The position numbers and the translations under genes were made by a program. A stretch of DNA of 64,000 bases, taken from NCBI RefSeq assembly GCF_037325665.1, contig NC_090245.1, forward strand, positions 48,128,769 through 48,192,768. Reading direction: 5' to 3'. This document shows, piece by piece, positions 23,601-34,000 of this stretch; position 1 is the stretch's first letter; each line of letters opens with the position of its first letter. The notes beneath the pieces were generated by a model. That model made no database searches, was not told the origin of the DNA, and saw only the letters and a list, made by a program, of their open reading frames with translations. Source of the stretch: Littorina saxatilis (lineage: Eukaryota; Mollusca; Gastropoda; Littorinimorpha; Littorinidae).

Positions 23601-26600
23601 GTTGTTGCTGCCGGGGGAGAATGGAGGGCAGGACTACACACTGACACTGGTGTCTTCCCAGATGATTAACTTGGTGGTGAGTGCATCAACGTCTTCATGC
23701 TTTGTCTCTTCTTAGTAGTGCCTGTGTCACTATTGCATTCAGTTACACATTGTAATACCCAGTATTTAGTGGTGCATTTTAAATTTTGTAACACCGGATA
23801 AACATTTTCTTGTTTGCATATTTCTTCAGGGTGTGTGTGTAGCTTTCCATCTGATGTTAAGAAGTAAAGAATCGTTCAGCTCGAGTCACTCCTAACACTA
23901 ACAGAACCTTTGCTGATACCAAGTTTCAAAATGATGTTGAGCTAGTCCAAGAGCTTGATATGGAATTTAAAGATTGCTGTGTAAGTGACTGGATTTTGGA
24001 TTTGGTGTGTTTGTATTGTGCAGTAAATTCTTGTGTTTGTATTATGCAGGACATTTTTTCACTGTTGAGCATATCAAAGAGCGCCAAGATTGTGCATTCA
24101 GGCACCAGCCCTGAGGCCTTGGTGAGTCACTGATCACTTACTTCTGATCTTTTTAGTGTTTGTTTTCTTTTCAAACATGTTGTAGTTCATTTGTTTTGTT
24201 TTTTTAAGAAATAATTTTGTATCAGGCTTTCAGAAAATATTTCTTAAAAAAATTCCTACTCTCCACAGCAAGCAGTCAGGGTGTTGAGTTTTGGTATATG
24301 ACCAAATGAAGGCATTGTCTTATCCTATGTAATAGCCTGACTAGATCTGAGACATTTTCACCAGGCGGGGTGGGCCTTTAAGAATTGAAATGTGTGTTTG
24401 TTGTGGGGTGCACTGAGTGACCATGTTATGTAGTGAGTGTGATGTACTGACAGGTGGAGGAGTTGGGGACACAGCTGGGGGTACCGGTCACCATGGACAA
24501 GTTGCACAGTGAGTACACACACTGCTCTCCACTGGCTACAGTAGCTAGCCTTTCATACTGCTCACCTTTAGGCTTTTGTAAACAAGCTTTGCTTACTTAG
24601 CAAGATTTATCAGAGGCAAAGAAGTTTAGAGAAAGCCGCACAAGCCAAAAAGACTACTGGGTTAGGTCCATTTCATGTTTCCTGTGTCTTTGCTGCTGGG
24701 TACGTTGGTGTTTTTCTGAGAATAGCGAGCATAGACATAGATGCTGCTTTTGGTGTTGGATGAGCTTAAAGTTGGCGTGTGTGTTGCTTGTTTCTGCTGT
24801 CTACAGTGCATCCATGTTGGCGTGTTAGAATTGTGACCCTCCACCACGAAATGAGTCGCATGTCACCTTGCGCGGTTCTACGCTAGGCTTAATATAAGTC
24901 CGGGGAGTGTCTGGTAACAGTGTGAGGGTCACCTTAGTCACAGGCTTATAACTCAAACAGTTGTCGCTCTTTTCTAAAACGGGTTTCACCACTGGATAGA
25001 GCATAAAAAACTCTTCAGGAAAATGTACAAATATGAAAATCATGCAAAGGTGACATGCGACTCATTTCGTGGTGGAGGGTCACAATTAGGCTTTGCTTTG
25101 TGCCCTTGTCCGTTATAAGGCCCAAAAAATAATATTTTTGTTTCTGATGACAAGACGAAAACAAAAGGGCCAGTAGGTGGATTCCTTTCTTTTTCTTTAT
25201 TTTGTTGATTAAGGTAATTTTTTATTTACACAGGGGTATATGGCTTTAATTGGCCGCTCGAACTGTGTTCCCTGGATGTTGGAGAAGAGTAACTTACCTT
25301 GCAAAGACTGCAAAATGAAATTGTATCCTATTTAAGAAAACTATTTTTTGAAGGGTCAAAAAAAAGTTTGTGGCCAGAAGAAAAGATGGGGAAATCAGAA
25401 ACAAAGAGCTTGTTGTTTTTGTCCTAGGCTAAGCATGTTATTGCTGTTAGTGTGGTGGTCTTGTTAGCATCTGTGTTGTAAATGTAATGCAGTTTTGTTG
25501 ATGCAGTTGTTTACTTTGCCATGGTGTGCTTGTAGTACTAGTACAGGGAAACCTCTTGTGAGACCTTCATTTTCCAGGCTTCATCTCTCAAGACCTTCGT
25601 TTATAAACTAAAACATTTTGTCTTTATATCAACATTTGTTTCCTATATTCCTTCTGTGAAAAAGGGAATTCTTTCATGTTTTGAAGGTCTAAGAAGATGG
25701 GAATCACTGTAGGCTGTATGTTGTCTGTGTTGTTGACATAGTGGTGGAGGTTGTTGTTGACGTACAGTGGAACCCCTCTTTTTCAAGACCTCCAACAATC
25801 TGAAAAAATCAAGTCTTAAAAAGGAGGGAATCTTGAAATGGGGGTAAGTTCACAGGAGTTATGAAATTTTTTTGTTGAGAAAACAGGGTCTTCAAAGGGA
25901 GGGAGTCTCAAAATAAATTGGGGAGGCTGCAATGGAGGTTCAACTATAGTCTTTAAGGATGAACTGTAAATTTGGGGGTCTTAAAGTTAAAAGGGTGGTT
26001 CTTCTGTAGTAGGGAAGGTTGTTGATGTTGAAGTGGTTTGGGGGGGGGGGGGGGGTTGGTGTAGTGGTGGAGGTTGACGCAGTACATGCCATGTTCACCA
26101 GCCCTGCCCCTGTGCGGGCGCTATTCCGCACAGCAGTTGCTGCAGCTGTCCACACAACCCTTGTCGCGTCGGACACCCCCCGGCTGGCCAGACATTGTTA
26201 GCAGGTGCCAGCAGCCCAGGGCTCGCATCGACTTCATTTTGATCAAGGAGGAGGTAAGCACATAGCAGCCCAGGGCTCACATTAACCTCATTTTGATCAA
26301 ATAGGAGGTAAATAAATAAATGATAAATAGATAAATAAATAAATATTTAATATATAAATAATATGACCATAAATAAATAAATGATCAATAAATAAGTAAA
26401 GGGAGAGGTAAGCACATAGCAGCCAAGGGCTCGCATTGACTTCATTTCAATCAAGGGAGAGGTAAGCACATAGCAGCCCAGGGCTCGCATTGACTTCATT
26501 TTAATCAAGGTAGAGGTAAGCACATAGCAGCCCAGGGCTCGCATTGACTTCATTTCGATCAAGGGAGAGGTAAGCACATAGCAGCCCAGGGCTCGCATCG

Positions 26601-29600
26601 ACTTCATTTCAGGGATCGCGTTAACGCATGTTTTTTGCGTATTTGACGCGTTTTAAAATTCGCCCACGCATTTTCCCGGCGCTTATGCGTAACGCGTACG
26701 CAAAACAACTTCTATTCAAAACGGCATGCTCAGCAGCACATCCCAATACTGAATCAGACTATAGCACACGCGCGCGAGTTTAGAATCTCTAGTCTGTTCT
26801 GGATCAAACATAGCACAAGCGCGCGAGTTCAAATCTAAAGTCTGTTTTGGATCAAACAACATGAGGTGACGTGCTCTCGGCGATGCGCGATTTGACACTC
26901 TGATGCGTATCGCCATGGAGGGGCCGGCCGTGGGCCAAAGTGCGGACGTTGTAGACAGGGCTTGCCTCGAATTCCAGAGCCGATGTGAGTGCCGGAAATA
27001 GGTGAGAGAAATGCGTGCTTTTGACATGATTTAACTGTGTTATAGTGTGACGCAAAATCGGTTCTGCTTTACGCGGTTTTTGGCCGACATTGCGTAAGCC
27101 GTACGCAATTTGAAAAATCCTAGCGCGATCCCTGCATTTTGATCAAATAGGAGGTGAGCACATAGCAGCCCAGGGCTCGCATTGACTTCATTTTGATCAA
27201 ATAGGAGGTAAGCAAATAGCAGCCCAGGGCTTGCATTGACTTCATTTTGATCAAATAGGAGGTAAGCACATAGCCAAGGGCTCGCATTGACTTCATTTTG
27301 ATCAAGGAAGAGGTAAGTACATAGCAACCCAGGGCACGCATCGACTTCACTTTGATCAAGGAGGTAAGCACATAGCCAAGGGCTCGCATTGACTTCATTT
27401 TGATCAAGGAAGAGGTAAGTACATAGCAACCCAGGGCACGCATCGACTTCACTTTGATCAAATAGGAGGAAAGCACATAGCAGCCCAGGGCTCGCATTGA
27501 CTTCATTTTGATCAAATAGGAGGTAAGCACATAGCAGCCCAGGGCTCGCATCGACTTCATTTCAGACCTGCCTACCCTTACGATTTGGGCGTAATTTAGT
27601 ACGATTTTTATTCCAAACTACGCCACTACGCTTTCCGCAATGGAAATACGATTTTTGAGTCACTTGAGAAAAAGTGACTCTATGTAATCGGTCAGTGTTA
27701 GTCTGTCCGGCCGGCCAGCCGGCCGGCCATCCGGCCGGCCGTCCGTAGACACCACCTTAACGTTGGACTTTTCTCGGAAACTATCAAAGCGATCGGGCTC
27801 ATATTTTGTTTAGTCGTGACCTCCAATGACCTCTACACTTTAACGATGGTTTCGTTGACCTTTGACCTTTTTCAAGGTCACAGGTCAGCGTCAAAGGAAA
27901 AATTAGACATTTTATATCTTTGACAAAGTTCATCGGATGTGATTGAAACTTTGTAGGATTATTCTTTACATCAAAGTATTTACATCTGTAGCCTTTTACG
28001 AACGTTATCAGAAAAACAAGGGAGATAACTAGCCTTTTCTGTTCGGCAACACACAACTTAACGTTGGGCTTTTCTCGGAAACTATAAAAGTGACCGGGCT
28101 CAAATTTTATGTGAACGTGACTCATTGTGTTGTGAATAGCAATTTCTTCCTGTCCATCTGATGCCTTATATAATATTCAGAACTGCGAAAGTGACTCGAT
28201 CGAGCGTTTGCTCTTCTTGTTAAGAAACCGAAAGTACGATTTTTCGCATTTCGTCCCGATATAAATCCGATCCGTATTTCTGCTCTCGTTGAGCTTTGCG
28301 AGCTTTGTCGGATCACAGGCGGAAGGTATCGTTCACTGGACCACAACTATCATAGTAAGACTATCACTTAGATCCTGAATATGGCTGAACGGTTGTAAGT
28401 CCGAGGAGATAGTAGTCCGATGCGCTCATTGGTTAATAACCGGATATTCGATGATTATTTCTATCAATAAAAAAGTGAAAGTCCTGTGGGTACCTTTCCT
28501 TTGCTGCGCAATATTTACATATGTTTTAGACCAATGAGCCCTGGTATGCATATTCGGAGCGGCATACATTATTTTTCCAATGATTCGTGGTAGCGGTTCG
28601 CAAACGAAGATTCGTCCAAATGATGGTTAAAAACAACCTGCGGCGGACGGCAGCTGAAAATTAAAGGTACTGTAGCTGCGGCTCTTTCGTTCTTTCGGAT
28701 TCCAAGGGACAACGCGGAACACAGATGATGTTTTCAGTACTGTCTTGTTTTATTTCGTTCTTTCGTTTTGTTCGTTACGGTCAATCTGCGTCCGGTGAAA
28801 ACTGCACAAGTGCAACAGAACCGATACCAGACTATAAACGTCGTCACGACAAATGCAAAATTCAAACGCGTGCGAAAGCCGAACGCGTCAAGGCCACGGT
28901 CACACTAAGAAAACGGAAACTTCACTATGAATCTCAACCTTGAAAAAAACGCAACTTTAGCATACCGAACAGAAACGAAGATTTAGACTCAATAAACACA
29001 GTTACACTTTAAAAGGTAACGAAACTCGAGAAAAGCACAGCCCCAACGCGAAAGACGACCGCACGCCGAAAGAAGATTACTTATAAGTATGTCAATCCTC
29101 AGATTATATTCTTCAAATATAAACGATAAGCTGAGTACGACTTCAATCAATGGAAAAAGTAGAAAACGTTACGTATCAAAACATTCCGATTACATTTACC
29201 AAATGGCAATATCAACGGAGTTACAGCACTCAATCACTGCAAGAAAAAGGGAACGTAAACAGAGAGCAAACAAGAAAACAAACGAGAACAATGGAGCAAG
29301 AAGGAGAGAAAACTAGAAAGGGAAGCAGAAATGAGAAAGACAGAATTACTGAACAGAGAAAGAAGGAGACAGAATGAGAGAAGAACAGACAGTGAACACC
29401 AAAAGATACAGAGACAAAACAGGTGTTCAGGAAAGATAAAGAGCAAAGGTACATACAAATCTTTACAAAGGAAAAGACAAGAAATCAACATTAAAGTAAA
29501 CACGTACATACCCTATATGGCGTCGAAAAACCACAAAAAACCCGCAGTAACCTTCCTTCACAAAGTCACCACAACAAGGGAACACATTTGGTCAACTGTG

Positions 29601-30901
29601 GTCAAACCTTCTCAAAATGCACAAAGAACTAACTGGAACTACATTAACTGAGAGCCGGCGTGCTCAGATAGTTCACAAAATGCACAAAGAACTAACTGGA
29701 ACTACATTAACTGAGAGCCGGCGTGCTCAGAACGTTTACAAACAAGAAGGGCAAAGCCCATACGACTCACATGCTTGACCTTGACCTTTACATGACCTTG
29801 ACCTTCAGGGTCAAGGTCAAATAACTAAACCTAGCAATGACATCATACACTAAGAACTGCTTTACACATTTTTCCTACCAAAATAATGTGACCTTGACCC
29901 AAGGTCAAGGTCATGCAACACAAAGCTGTTAATTCAAGACATAGGAAGTACAATGGTGCTTATTGGCTCTTTCTACCATGAGATATGGTCACTTTTAGTG
30001 GTTCACTACCTTATTTTGGTCACATTTCATAAGGGTCAAAGTGACCTTGACCTTGATTATATGTGACCAAATGTGTCTCATGATGAAAGCATAACATGTG
30101 CCCCACATAATTTTTAAGTTTGAAACAGTTATCTTCCATAGTTCAGGGTCAAGGTCACTTCAAAATATGTATACAATCCAACTTTAAAGGACCCTTGCGA
30201 CCTTGACCTTGAAGCAAGGTCAACCAAACTGGTGTCCAAAGATAGGGCTTACATTGCCCTGTATAGCATACATAGCTAAGGTTGCCATTCTCGATAACTT
30301 CAGAAAAAAATGCGAAAATGTGAAAAATGGTCGTTTTTAAGACAACAATTATGGCCCCTGTGACCTTGAACTTGAAGTGAGGTCAAGTTGCCGCACATGT
30401 TTTTTTGAGATCTTGTAACCATACACCATCAGGCCACATCAGGTGTTGATAGACTTAATAGTGTCCAAGAAAATCCAACGTTAAAGTTTTTCGGACGGAT
30501 GGACGGACGCCGGAACGGACGGACGGACGACTCGGGTGAGTACATAGACTCACTTTTGCTTCGCATGTGAGTCAAAAATGGCGGAAGGCAGACAACAAGC
30601 CGTTTTCTACCACGTGATCAAACACACGGGTCAAGAAAGACAACCTACGGGATTAGAAAAAGTAATTTTACAGCGGTTCTTTCCCTTAGACCAAAAGAGG
30701 TCTCGTCACGGTCACACACTCTAAATATCAAAACCTACAACTTAACAAAGGAAGCAAGCTGAAGGCTTACTTAGCAAAGGCCAAACGTTTCACAATAGCC
30801 TTGAAAGGGAAGAATTCAAATCAAAAACACGAAACAACAAACACACTGACAAAGGCAACAAGAGGCAAAGCCATCAAGGCTCACGTAAGAAATCGACAAA
30901 C

Positions 30902-30951
<50 letters not shown>

Positions 30952-30976
30952 CACACACACACTCCACACACACACT

Positions 30977-31054
<78 letters not shown>

Positions 31055-34000
31055 AGAAAGAGCATAGGTGAAACTGTGCAAGAAAGCGAGACACTAGATC
31101 TAGATCTGTCTGTCTGCATGTAGCCTACTTACAGGGACACGACTGCCAACTAGTCTCGGCCCGCTCAAAATAATAATGACAGAGACTTTCAGTACTTCCT
31201 TCGCGTGACGTCTAACCCTCTTACGTCATAATGTGACGTCAATGTAATGTGACGTCTTCAAATGTTAGAGTTTCTACTACAGACATACACACGCACGCAC
31301 GCACGCACAGACAGACAAAGTTACGATTGCATAGGCTAGACTTACGTGAGCCAAAAAGGGAAAAAGATTAAATATATGCCAAACGATTAATAAGAACAAA
31401 CAAGGGTGGAAACTATAAGGGCTCACAAGTTAAAAGATGTGTGACCACATGACATATTTTGCTTTCGTCATCCTAGATCGTTTCAATCAGTGTAGTTTCC
31501 CAGTGCTGTGTTCTAGGGTCGTTTTGATTGACTTCACAATTTGAGAAAATCAATGACTTTTTTTTTTTTTGCGAAGCAACTGAATATGAACAGACAGTGT
31601 GCAGAAGAATGTTTCTGTCCTGCAAGACTTTATGAACAACTATTTCTCCGTTGGGAGAAAAATGAGGATGTCTACAGGCATGGTAGTGTCATATTCTTTA
31701 TATATGTGGGTTCTCCTTTTAGTCACACCCACCGATGGCCGTTACTTTTGGCAACGAAAAACTACTCTTTCTACCACCAGATTACTCTTTTTGGCTGGGC
31801 TCATTACTCCTTATAATTTTGGGGGTAGGCAGGTCTGTCATTTCGATCAAGGGTGAGGCAAGCATATAGCAGCCCGGGGCTTGCATCAACTTCATTTGGA
31901 TCAAATAGGAGGTAAGCGACATAGCAGCCAAGGGCTCGCATCGACTTCATTTTGATCAAGGAGGTAAGCACATAGCAGCCAAGGGCTCGCATCGACTTCA
32001 TTTTGATCAAGGGGGAGGTAAGCACATAGCAGCCAAGGGCTCGCATCGACTTCATTTTGATCAAGGGGGAGGTAAGCACATAGCAGCCAAGGGCTCGCAT
32101 CGACTTCATTTTGATCAAGGGGGAGGTAAGCACATAGCAGCCAAGGGCTCGCATCGACTTCATTTTGATCAAGGGGGAGGTAAGCACATAGCAGCCAAGG
32201 GCTCGCATCGACTTCATTTTGATCAAGGGGGAGGTAAGCACATAGCAGCCAAGGGCTCGCATCGACTTCATTTTGATCAAGGGGGAGGTAAGCACATAGC
32301 AGCCAAGGGCTCGCATCGACTTCATTTTGATCAAGGGGGAGGTAAGCACATAGCAGCCAAGGGCTCGCATCGACTTCATTTTGATCAAGGGAGAGGTAAG
32401 CATATTGCAGCCCAGCGCTCGCAATCGACTTCAATTTGGTCAAGGGAGAGGTAAGCACATAGCAGCCCAGGGCTCGCATCGACTCCATTTTTGACTCACA
32501 TGCGAAGCAAAAGTGAGTCTATGTACTCACCCGAGTCGTCCGTCCGTCCGTCCGTCCGTCCGGACGTCCGGACGTCCGTCCGTCCGTCCGTCCGGAAAAC
32601 TTTAACGTTGGATATTTCTTGGACACTATTCAGTCTATCAGTACCAAATTTGGCAAGATGGTGTATGATGACAAGGCCCCAAAAAACATACATAGCATCT
32701 TGACCTTGCTTCAAGGTCAAGGTCGCAGGGGCCATAAATGTTGCCTAAAAAACAGCTATTTTTCACATTTTTCACATTTTCTCTGAAGTTTTTGAGATTG
32801 AATACCTCACCTGTATATGATATATAGGGCAAAGTAAGCCCCATCTTTTGATACCAGTTTGGTTTACCTTGCTTCAAGGTCAAGGTCACAGGAGCTCTTC
32901 AAAGTTGGATTGTATACATATTTTGAAGTGACCTCGACCCTGAACTATGGAAGATAACTGTTTCAAACTTAAAAATTATGTGGGGCACATGTTATGCTTT
33001 CATCATGAGACACATTTGGTCACATATGATCAAGGTCAAGGTCACTTTGACCCTTATGAAATGTGACCAAAATAAGGTAGTGAACCACTAAAAGTGACCA
33101 TATCTCATGGTAGAAAGAGCCAATGAGCACCATTGTACTTCCTATGTCTTGAATTAACAGCTTTGTGTTGCATGACCTTGGATGACCTTGACCTTGGGTC
33201 AAGGTCACATGTATTTTGGTAGGAAAATGTGTAAAGCAGTTCTTAGTGTATGATGTCATTGCTGTAAAGGTCAAGGTCAAGCATGTGAGTCGTATGGGCT
33301 TTGCCCTTCTTGTTATCAATGGAGAGGTAAGCACATAGCAACCAAGGGCTCGCATCGACTTCATTTTGATCAAGGAGGAGGTAAGCACATAGCAGCCCAA
33401 TGCTCGCATCGACTTCATTTTGGTTAAGGAAGAGTTATGCACATAGCAACCCAGGGCTCGCATTGACTTCATTTTGGACAAGGGAGAGTTAGGCACATTG
33501 CAGCCCGCACAAAAAAGTGGGTACCCACTGTTTATGTAGTGAAGTTTCATTGGGTACTGGTCAGAGATATCAATGAGGTGAGATGAGAGAACCGGGTCTA
33601 TAGTGACTTTATACAGTGCAAGACTCATCTCCCCATGCTACACACCAAGGAGGGCTTGTGTTTCACAAGTAGTCTGCATGTCTGACAGCTAATGAGCCGT
33701 TCTTGTGTGTGAGGATTTGATGGACTTGTGATGTGCTCAGTGTGTGACTGTTGTTCTGTGTGCTTGCTGTGGACGTGTACTCTGCATCATGCTTTGCTTG
33801 TGCTTTTTGTGATACTAACGGTGGCGGGCCCTGTTTTCTGTACGTGAATGTTGCCTTTATTTATTATAAAACATTCCACAATACAATTTACACAACTGTG
33901 GATGTATGCAAAGCAAACATGGAATTTACAAAGAAACTACACTTCAGTAAGGATGTTTTTGATTAGGCCACAAAAATAAATGTTGGTTTATGGTAACGTG

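Larger units (their letters stand above)
27563..31837. mobile_element. 4.3-kb TIR element, CAGACCTGCCTACCC ends, with nested insertions
   Basis: Inverted ends CAGACCTGCCTACCC and GGGTAGGCAGGTCTG with a 6-bp duplication TCATTT (27557-27562, 31838-31843). Inside are hairpin-ended element F1 (27656-28220), an inverted copy of repeat H (about 28310-28660), a weak Lys/Arg-rich coding-like stretch on the + strand (28725-29650, frame broken several times) and hairpin-ended element E1 (29741-30574). No recognisable transposase is found, so the superfamily is uncertain; the ends suggest hAT-like. Confidence 0.65.
26205..33500 (+). repeat. 54-bp minisatellite amplifying part of exon 7 and its splice donor
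   Basis: The unit is 42 bases of exon-like sequence, CAGCCCAGGGCTCGCATCGA then CTTCATTTTGATCAAGGAGG AG, plus 12 intron bases GTAAGCACATAG. The first unit is the true end of exon 7 (26212-26253). Others fill 26254-26320, 26400-26609, 27135-27562, 31838-32490 and 33316-33495. Each keeps a consensus donor (GAG|GTAAGC) and an AG before CAG. The 42 bases encode QPRARIDFILIKEE in phase 0; read-through of the 12-base spacer gives S-T-stop. Three mobile elements interrupt the array. Long minus-strand frames exist only because 54 is a multiple of 3. Confidence 0.9.

Noticed and set aside
26083-26201. Alternative frame HAMFTSPAPVRALFRTAVAA for exon 7
   Set aside because: It fits the incoming phase with an acceptor at 26082 but hits a stop before any donor. 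The acceptor at 26101 gives an open exon that continues into RARIDFILIKEE.
27799-28125. A 108-codon frame identical to 61704-62030
   Set aside because: Both lie in near-identical copies of a non-autonomous repeat (family F), so identity reflects recent copying and not protein conservation.
29089-29651. Lys/Arg/Glu-rich frames as a gene
   Set aside because: Composition-driven, overlapping in several frames, with no domain; they lie inside a transposable element and are mentioned there only.
31804-32488. Long minus-strand open frames with an 18-residue repeat (MRALGCYVLTSPLIKMKS)
   Set aside because: They read the 54-bp minisatellite antisense; 54 is a multiple of 3, so the frame stays open. 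No start context, domain or composition supports a gene. The same holds for 26347-26607 and 27040-27560.
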